A stretch of 64,000 nt of DNA from Pezicula radicicola (lineage: Eukaryota > Ascomycota > Leotiomycetes > Helotiales > Dermateaceae): positions 67,290 to 131,289 of the forward strand of contig PDUO01000015.1 in the NCBI GenBank assembly GCA_003008705.1, written 5' to 3'. Shown here one piece after another: positions 56,365 through 64,000 of the stretch. Position 1 is the stretch's first letter, and the number at the start of each line of letters is the position of its first letter. A program made the translations under genes and the position numbers. The notes under the pieces are model-generated. The model did not search any database and was not told the origin of the DNA. It saw nothing but the letters and a program-made list of their open reading frames with translations.

Positions 56365-58586
56365 ATGTCTCTTTCGCAGTCAATAAAAAATCTTATCCGC
56401 CACGGTTGGTCATCGCCTTTGCAATCCCACCCCCCATGATTTTGCACATTAAGGTTTGACCTTGGCTGACATACCATATTCACCACCAGGAAAGCAAGGG
56501 CGATCGCAAGCCCAAGACGACCCCACGACACATGTTTCTCCCGTTAATGTACACCAACAACAGAGCCCACCGCACTATGCTCCTGCTGCTCAGAACCACT
56601 ACGCCAGCAGCGATCCCAACGTAGTGCAACACCAGGCACATCAAGTTCTCACGGGCGACGCGTACTCGATGTCAGATGCAGATAACAGGAATCGGGGGGC
56701 AACGCACCAGGCGGGAGCACAACAGCGGAAGGAGAAGAAGAAGGCCGATCACGATGAACTGGCGCGTATTGTGGCCGAAGAGAACGAAAGCAAGGGCAAG
56801 CTCCCCAAGTACCCCGGTCTTGAACGATGGCAATTGGTAGAAAAGATGGGCGACGGCGCATTCAGCAATGTCTACAAAGCACGAGATACAGTCGGAGATG
56901 CGGGAGAGGTTGCAATCAAGGTCGTCCGGAAGTTCGAAATGAACTCGAGCCAGGTGAGTATTGGCAAGAGCCCTTACGTTCTCCTTGACGTTACTTCCTT
57001 TCCGTTCCCTTCATTGCGAAGAGCTGTGCCAACGTGGTGACGTAGGGCGATGCACACCTACATCCGGACTTCAAGAAACAGCCCAAAACGGTGGAGGTAA
57101 TATTTCTGATCTCTAGGGCAGAGCATACCTAGAGGACTTTAATTTCAGTTTGGGTCACATGGTATGCGTGGACTTGGGCTAATCATCGCTGCGTCTGTAG
57201 AGAGCGAACATCCTGAAAGAAGTCCAGATTATGCGAGGCCTAGACCATCCTAGCATCGTCAAGCTTGTCGCCTTTTCCGAGTCCAAGCAGTACTACTACA
57301 TCATATTGGAGTTGGCACCCGGAGGAGAATTGTTCCACCAGATCGTCCGTCTTACATACTTCAGCGAGGATCTCTCCAGACATGTTATTACACAAGTTGC
57401 TGAAGCATTAGAGTATCTACATGAGGAGAAGGGAGTAGTTCACAGGTTTGTGTACCTTTGTCTGCATCACGGACACAACTGACGTCATCACAGAGATATC
57501 AAGCCTGAGAACCTGTTATTTTCACCCATCCCTTTCATTCCTACAAAGAACCCAAGGCCAAAGGCACCAGAAGATGAGGACAAGGTCGACGAGGGAGAGT
57601 TCATACCTGGTGTTGGCGCAGGTGGCATCGGCAAGATAAAAATTGCCGATTTTGGTTTGTCCAAGGTTGTTTGGGATACACAGACTATGACTCCTTGCGG
57701 AACTGTCGGCTACACAGCACCGGAGATTGTAAAGGATGAGCGCTACTCCAAGTCCGTGGACATGTGGGCAATGGGATGTGTGCTGTACACCCTTCTTTGT
57801 GGTTTCCCTCCATTCTATGACGAGTCGATCCAAGTTCTTACCGAAAAGGTCGCCAAGGGACACTATACGTTCCTTTCACCATGGTGGGACGACATCTCCA
57901 AGCCGGCCCAGGATTTGGTTTCTCATCTCCTCACCGTGGACCCCAACAAGCGGTACACCATCAAAGAATTCCTCGCCCACCCGTGGATCCGGAATACCAA
58001 GGAACCAACGTTCGCCGCCTTCGATGCCCCACCACTCGCCACTCCCGCCGTCGAACGCTTGCAAAAGCAGTTCCCTGAAGGTGCCCCACTACTTGCCTTC
58101 AATCCCGACTTGTTAGAATCTCCAGGAGCTGCAAAGCGAATGGACTTTAGATCTCCAGGTGCCGTCAACCTTCGAGAAGTCTTCGATGTAGGGTATGCCG
58201 TGCATCGTCAAGAGGAAGAGGGCAAGCGGAGAAAGAACTTCAAGCAAGGCTACGTCCCCGGAGGTCTCAACGCCATTGACGATGAAGATTTCGCCGAGGA
58301 AGACGAAGAAGATGAAGCTAACCCAACCAAAATCCCACGTCAAGGTGATGCCGATGTTCACCATGTTGAGCAAACTCTGCGGAATACGAACCTCAATTCT
58401 GCTGCAGCTGCCAGGGTGTCACAGCAAAAAGGTTATGGTCAACATTCTGCAGCCGTCACTGCAGCCGCCAGGCAACAAGTCAGAAACCGAAAGGGTGCCT
58501 TTGAGTTGAACCTCGATGGTGCTACATTATTAGGTCGTCGTGGAAAGGCCCCACCGAGTAGTTTGAGAGACGGAATTAATGCATAA
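56365..58586 (+). CDS. srk1: MAPK-activated Ser/Thr kinase of the Rck2/Srk1 (CaMK) family
   Basis: Five exons: 56365-56404, 56490-56953, 57046-57096, 57201-57445, 57494-58586 (1893 nt, 630 aa). It starts MSLSQSIKNLIRHG-KQGRS. The N-terminus is disordered (Gln/His-rich). The kinase domain runs from about residue 128 to 440: GDGAFSNV (134-141), Lys157 in VAIKVV, RDIKPEN (267-273), DFG 319-321, and the activation segment with TMTPCGTVGYTAPE. The 45-residue insert between the catalytic loop and DFG (PFIPTKNPRPKAPEDEDKVD) is the family hallmark. Thr333-Pro is the expected MAPK target. The C-terminal tail is basic then acidic (DDEDFAEEDEEDE) and could hold the Hog1/Sty1 docking site. In yeasts these kinases act below the stress MAPK and slow translation or Cdc25. 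Intact. Confidence 0.93.
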
Positions 58587-59569
58587 CAACCAGAGATCGA
58601 TGAAAGAGGTTTGGTGAGGAAAGGAACCCCTGTATTGTGAGGGATTGGTTGGCGTTGGCTGGTACGGGTATTTTGTTTATGTCTCTTTCTTTTAGTCTTG
58701 CAATGGGGTTACGAAGCAACGTGTAGCATTTTCAGCTTTCCTCGGTTTCATGCGATGATTGACGCAACACACGAGGAAAGCGACGGAATGGAGGGACTGA
58801 TGGAAGTACATGCATTGAGACGGTGCTGCGATAAAGGAACGGCCCCAGGTACTTTGAGAATAACATAAAGAGGTTAGCAGCGCAGCCAGTTATAAAATTA
58901 ATGGCGTATAGATGCTGCTTTATTGATTATTTTCTTGGCTTTCGTGAAATAATAGGCTTCGGGTAAGACTGTTGCATCATTCGAGGCATTTCTACAAGCT
59001 AGTAAGATGCAAAAAGAGATCTACTTGTTAATTACACTCTATTAAAAGCACCTGAGTAGACGGTGAACCAGGTACTCGTAGTTATATCACCTAAGCGTGG
59101 ACTTAGGCATACACAATACAGCCAGGTAAGTAGACCAGTAACTAAGTTAACAGAATGAACTTCATAGTTAAGAGAGATTTATACAGAGGATATATATAAC
59201 TAAAAAATTTAAATACACTATTTTTTATAAAGCCAAAGAACACCACCACGTCTATGCTGTTGAATGCACCACCATTGGTGAACGCCTAAATCTGTCGCTA
59301 CAGTATGTTAAACCGCGTACCTATATGCGTTCGCTGTTGGAAATACCACCACCATTACTGAACGCCTGTGCCTGTGACCACTATACTATGTTAAACCATG
59401 TTTGCTGTTGAAAACACCTCCCCTTTTACAACCAACGCCTCACCACATGACTAGCCACCTTATGTTAAAGGAAAATACCAAATAATGTTCCATCGAAATT
59501 GAAACACTTCTCTCCCAGCCCTCGTTATTCTTCCCTGTGAGGAAATTTTCTCTTGCGCTTACAAGGGAC
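58587..59569. other. Convergent intergenic region, kinase to adenosine deaminase
   Basis: No gene. It holds the two terminators and the three-copy degenerate tandem repeat at 59256-59475. Confidence 0.5.
59256..59475. repeat. Three degenerate tandem repeats of about 70-77 bp
   Basis: Units begin GCTGTTG at 59256, 59333 and 59404. Each continues with (A/G)AA..CACC, then AACGCCT and later TATGTTAAA (59307, 59388, 59460 approximately). The third copy is the most diverged. Lies between two 3' ends. Confidence 0.7.
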
Positions 59570-60679
59570 CTAACATTGAACCATCTTCCCATACACGTCC
59601 ACAATTTCTTGACAGAATTCTTCCCATTGCTTTCGAAAAATGATCAGTCTTTCGGACTTTTCTTCTGAGCTCATCATACTATATTCGAAACTCCATTCGA
59701 TGAGGACTCGCCAACCTATTAGACTCATTTTGTTGCTACCGATCATGATTTGGTAGAAGTCGTGAGATAGTGTAGAGCTACACGGTTTAGAAGTTAGTAA
59801 AAGAATATTAAGAGTACAGGCTAGCTTGGATAGGAAGGAGCAGAGAAAAGAAGAAAAATCAACATACTGGAAAACACCAGGATCATCACTATTGACAGTA
59901 CAAGGAACATTACCTGCCAATAAGACCGGCAAAGGATGACCAGTAACACTCCCACACAATCCCAAAACCTCATTACTAATCGGACACATCTCAATCACAA
60001 TCTTCTTCTCCCTACAAATTTCCAAAAGCAACGGATGTTTAGTCAAACTATAACCATGACCAATCCTCTTGGTGCCAAGTAAAACAGCATCAAACAAATT
60101 CGAATCCGTATCTCCACCATGATCCAATGTCTCGCCAGCATGGAATATAAACGGTAGGTCAATACCAAGAGAATCGCATTTCTTGCGCATTTCCAAAAGT
60201 TCAGGAATCCAATATTTTAGAGGATGACCGAAATCTTCTTGTCCGCACATATCGAAACCACAGATTAAATCTGGATATGCTTGTTTCATCTCAATAACGT
60301 TATTCATATCCCATAACATATCATCCCTCTCAATAAACCTCAAAGCAGCATATATAAACTTGACACCATAAAATGTCAATCCTGCTTCACGGATCTTGGG
60401 GATTTCTTCATCGAGGACATCAGAGAGGATTTTTATCATTCCGTGTTGATTTAATTGCGTTTCTCCATCGTCTCGGTAGACGGCTCGCTTGGGGTTGAAT
60501 CCTGCTCGCATTTCGGCGTAGGAGATCTTGTCGTTAGCTAGGTTCCAGAGGAGCCGTCTGAAATACTCGCGCCAGGCTGTTTCGTAGCGGAGGAGTCCGA
60601 GGATAACGTGGAAGGAACGACCGAAGGTTTTCCAGATCCTGAGATTTGTACCACATAAGTATAATTCCTTCATGACCTT

Positions 60680-60722
<43 letters not shown>

Positions 60723-61414
60723 AGAAAGAGGATGGGATATAGGTTAAAAGAAAATTACCCATTAACAGTCTGAGAAGAATGATAAACATCATCAACATGC
60801 AGCACAATCTTCCCAGAAACCCACTCATCAGCCTTCCCAGCACCACCAGGAAACTCCTCCCTAAACCTCTCATATAACATCCACTCCCCAGGAACATAAG
60901 CCGCATGAAACAAACTAACACCTCTACACTTCTCAACCAACTCCCTACTCAAAACCTGAAAAGTAGGTAAAGCATGTTCAAAAAACCCACGATGAGTTAA
61001 CGCCGCATCAGTTCTAATACCCATATTCTTCATTCCTCGTGCAATAGTCAAGAGTTCAAGAGGAGGTAACATAGCATCGAAATGACAATGTAACAAAGCA
61101 CCTTTCGGAGCCCGTTTCGCTATCTCAAAAATCTTGGATCTTTCTATTACTGGTTTAGCTCGTCCGAATTGATGCGCTGGTTCGTGTCCTGATCCATCGC
61201 CTTGGATTCCGTAGAGTGTTGAGGATTCTTGGGTTATTAAACTTCGGAGTATGGTGTTTGCTTTCTTTTCTAGGGGACTGGCTGTTTGTGTTGCGGTGTA
61301 GTCGAAGGATCTTGAGTGTTCGGCTTGTACTAGGGCGTTGCGGGATTGGGTGTAGGTTTCGAGAGAGGTGTGTCGGTTTGGGATTTCTGGTTTGGGGGGT
61401 GGTTCTTGTGCCAT
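59570..61414 (-). CDS. Adenosine deaminase-related growth factor type (ADGF/CECR1) adenosine deaminase
   Basis: Three exons from 61414: 61414-60759, 60638-59868, 59777-59570 (1635 nt, 544 aa). Zinc and catalytic motifs are in order: LLHCHFDAM (His109, His111), FIFHAGETLDHGG, RIGHGYSLTKHPLL, MCPISNEVLG and NSDDPGVF. The N-terminal helical region with FGRSFHVILGLLRYE marks the ADGF/CECR1 subtype (adenyl-deaminase superfamily, PF00962). The reaction is adenosine (or 2'-deoxyadenosine) to inosine plus ammonia. Unlike animal ADA2 it has no signal peptide, so it is probably intracellular. Intron 1 (60639-60758) contains a homopolymer of more than 30 T in the sense strand. The gene faces the kinase gene tail-to-tail. 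Intact. Confidence 0.9.
60678..60720. repeat. T9-A34 homopolymer inside the deaminase intron
   Basis: A run of 9 T followed by about 34 A on the plus strand (poly-T in the sense strand of the gene), fully inside intron 1. Its length is likely to be variable or mis-assembled. Confidence 0.9.
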
Positions 61415-62066
61415 TTTTTGAGTTGTTTTTTGTTTTTGAGGTTTTTTTTTTCTTGTTTGGTTTCTGGAGGCTTGTGTTTGGGGATTATTGAGAGGTTTAG
61501 ATGAATGGACGAATGATGGGGTGCCTAGGATGACTCATCGTCGCTTGAAGAGTGGGCATGGGGGAGAGGAGATCGAGACTTGTGGTGTTGAAATTAAGCG
61601 ACGTAGTGTATTGTGATGATTGAAAGCAAAACACAAGAGAGGACGACTTATTATGTGCATAGTTGAAGACCCCAGAATTAACTGCGCTAAACAATTCAAG
61701 AACGGATGGATTTTCTAATGATTTTATAGTCACGTGATATATCGCGCTGCAGAACTTACCAACTAACTTGCCATTTTGTATTAAGAAAATGAAACTAATG
61801 GGGAGGGTAAGGTTATAAATGGTATTAAAAACGCATTTTCCAAGTCGCACGTAAATTTGCAGTGTCCGCAAGCAAAGGTGGGAGACTTTAGTACACTATT
61901 GCGGCATGTTGTACCGAACTTCCCTTATCTTACGCCACCGCTTACTCTACTCGTCGTACTAACACTTCACAACTCAACATCAAAATCAGCATCAGCACTT
62001 CATATTCACAGCCCTCCAGAGAGCTTTCAAACCCTCCCATCAGAAGAAGCCCCCAAACAAGAAACC
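61415..62066. promoter_or_regulatory. Divergent promoter region, deaminase and 2OG oxygenase
   Basis: 650 bases between divergent genes. The right 150 bases are a C/A-rich leader. No gene; no specific operator recognised. Confidence 0.45.
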
Positions 62067-63513
62067 ATGGCGACCGAAACAACAACCACCACGACCCCAG
62101 GCCGCACAATCCTCAGTCTCGATTCCTCCCACGGTCGTGTATATCGAGAGATCTCATCAGCACCACCAAGAGCCGCAACACTTGAAGAGATACCAATCAT
62201 TGATTTATCCGCTCTGAGTAGTGACAACCTTGAAGATCGTATGAAGATAGCTCTTCAGATCAAAGCTGCAGCTGAGGAGTCGGGATTCTTTTATATTAGG
62301 AATCATGGTGTTGAGGAGGAGGTCATTGAGAAGGCTAGATTAGCTGCTATGAGGTAAGTGTCATGAAATATCTTTCTGTTGCATGTTAATAGAATAGCTG
62401 ATTTTGAGGAATGCGTAGATTTATGGCTGAGCCTTTGGAAGTAAAGGAGAAAGTAGCGCGTAAAAAATTCAAATACTGGAATGGATATTTCGGTCCAAAT
62501 GGCACTCATGCAAATAAGACCGAGTCAAAAGGTAGAGTTTCGAATAGCCTCAAGGAATTGGAGAATCTGAATTAAAACTAACAGTAAAACAATAGATTTC
62601 AAAGAAGGTTTCGGTTGGCAATATTCGCCGAATCTAGATCCATTATACGATGACTTATCCAAACCAATCCCAGCCAGTTCCATCCCAGCAGATGTAATGG
62701 AGTATATCCGAGCCGAAGACCATCTCTGGGATGGTGTATCAAGCGTTCCAGGATTCAAAGAAGACGCCATAGCTTACTATCGTTCAACTCTCAAATTAGC
62801 ACGTCGACTAACAAAAGTCTTCGCTCTCGCACTCGGTCTCGAAGAAACTTACTTCGATGCTCTGACCACATATCCCGGTGCAGATCTAGCATTCAATTAT
62901 TACAATCCCTTACCCATAGATCCAAAAATCGAAAATTGTAACACCGAAAAGAAAGGAGAGGAAAAGGCATTAGCTCATGAAGTTGGGTTGGGAAGTCATA
63001 CCGATTTACAGTGTTTTACGATCCTTTGGCAGGATATGATTGGTGGGTTATTGGTTTTGAATCGTAATGGGGAGTGGATTAAAGCGATGCCTATTGAGGG
63101 TACTTTTGTGGTTAATATTGGAGATTTTTTGATGAGGATGACTAATGATCGGTGGTTGAGTACGGTGCATAGGGTTGAGGTTAATAGATCGAGGGAACCG
63201 AGGATTTCTATGCCTCTTTTCTTTGGTATGTAAGCATTCAAATCTGTATTTCTTCTCGGGTTAATGGGATGCTAATTCGTGGTTGACTGACAGGTTTCAA
63301 CTTCAATGAAATCATTGGTGTTTTGCCTTCTTGTACTGATGAGAATAATCCACCCAAGTATGAACCATTAAGGGTTGGAGATGTAAGTTCCTCCTCCTTT
63401 CTTTCGCAATTTATTTCACTAATGTGTGAAATCTGTAGTGGAATTACATCCGTCTGAATCAAAACTATCAGAAATCTCTGAAAAATCAAGAGAAACTTGC
63501 GTTAGCTGTATAA
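62067..63513 (+). CDS. 2-oxoglutarate/Fe(II) oxygenase of the isopenicillin-N-synthase-like type
   Basis: Five exons: 62067-62353, 62419-62531, 62596-63225, 63294-63382, 63439-63513 (1194 nt, 397 aa). The N-terminal DIOX_N part (PF14226: IPIIDLSALSS, ESGFFYIRNHGV) precedes the jelly-roll (PF03171) with His268/Asp270 in GSHTDLQCFTILWQ, His325 in LSTVHRV, and the 2-oxoglutarate clamp Arg336-x-Ser338 (RIS). All ligands are present, so it should be active. Fungal members hydroxylate or desaturate diverse small molecules. The start was chosen at the ATG in GAAACCATGGCG, since upstream in-frame sequence looks like leader. No clear targeting signal; cytosolic. Intact. Confidence 0.9.
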
Positions 63514-64000
63514 GAGTAGAATGGGGTTACGGTAAAATGTATTCGGCGTTATTTTGATAGCGACAGGGAATTTCAACATTCCTGTTTATTGGATGAGGAT
63601 TCGGTAATCGGAAATGGCTACATATTCTTGTCGTTCAAGTCTGTTTTCATTCATAGATATATAGTTAAGAATAACTATCCTTTTGCTTTTCGCACGTTAG
63701 CAACTTGCAGAAATATTCCTGTATTTATTCTTAAGTACGATGAATATTCTAAACATGCTGAAAGAAAAACTTCTGCGGTGGTATCTACTATACCTCATTT
63801 CATTACTATTGCATCTGGTATACGTCATTCGGTCTGTGGGTTGATATTAGAATTGAATTGATTCTAATGATCTGACAAAGTACAACTCAGTTGTTTTCAT
63901 AAATTTCCAAGGGAACAAGTACATTGCAGTGATTATTAATGATCAGTTATTAGATGACGCCCAATTTAATTGTGATCCTACGGTAGTGCCTGTTATCTGC
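63514..64000. other. Intergenic to window end
   Basis: No gene seen; AT-rich, with one 90-codon frame lacking motifs. Confidence 0.35.

Noticed and set aside
55647..56459. Open frames of up to 270 codons on both strands over the CT repeat
   Set aside because: They translate the (CT)n microsatellite into SLSLSL or RERERE and have no start context, splice logic or motifs; better seen as the leader of the kinase gene.
1..64000. CRISPR arrays, bacterial operons or phage features
   Set aside because: None seen; intron-rich genes and fungal families show this is eukaryotic nuclear DNA.

Overview
This 64 kb window is nuclear DNA of a filamentous ascomycete (Pezizomycotina; the gene mix suits Leotiomycetes/Helotiales, but I cannot prove the class). 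The reasons are: genes split by many 42-120 nt introns with GTAAGT-like donors and CTAAC/CTAAT branch sites; three Zn2Cys6 regulators; two MFS transporters; a Pth11-type rhodopsin-fold membrane protein; a STAND/ankyrin protein; Slx4; eS21; an Rck2/Srk1 kinase; and AT-rich islands holding small transposons and decayed genes.

Layout. 0-12.6 kb: an AtuA-family gene (leaving by the left edge), a TRI12-type MFS pump, a Zn2Cys6 factor, a phytanoyl-CoA-dioxygenase-like enzyme and, after a 2.4 kb repeat island, an acyl/aryl-CoA ligase with a possible peroxisomal tail. Together they look like a small catabolic or secondary-metabolic neighbourhood. 13-19.5 kb: a frameshifted ankyrin/STAND-N protein, then slx4 head-to-head with the eS21 ribosomal gene. 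21.6-31.2 kb: a DUF2235 hydrolase, an Ldh2-type relic, a second Zn2Cys6 factor, an ATP-grasp (Ddl-like) mitochondrial candidate and a Dabb-domain protein. 32-43.4 kb: an RraA-family pseudogene, a TA-flanked MITE, a Dal5-type MFS gene with a one-base frameshift, a rhodopsin-domain protein and a third Zn2Cys6 factor whose zinc cluster is assembled from micro-exons. 43.9-48.4 kb: a GPI-anchored Kre9/KNH-like wall protein and an 844-residue protein I do not recognise. 48.4-56.3 kb: a decayed island (DUF6594 pseudogene, a dispersed repeat with a MITE nested in it, a G-depleted tract). 56.4-63.5 kb: the Srk1/Rck2 kinase, an ADGF/CECR1-type adenosine deaminase and a 2OG-Fe(II) oxygenase.

Exon coordinates come from reading splice signals together with reading phase; for most multi-exon genes the summed exon length is a multiple of three. 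Several genes carry apparent lesions (frameshifts, in-frame stops). Where a very short intron could explain a lesion instead, both readings are given. I found no tRNA, rRNA or CRISPR array. No wholly new system is proven. The best leads are the gene neighbourhood at the left, the unrecognised 844-residue protein, the MITE/repeat families and the cluster of decayed metabolic genes.
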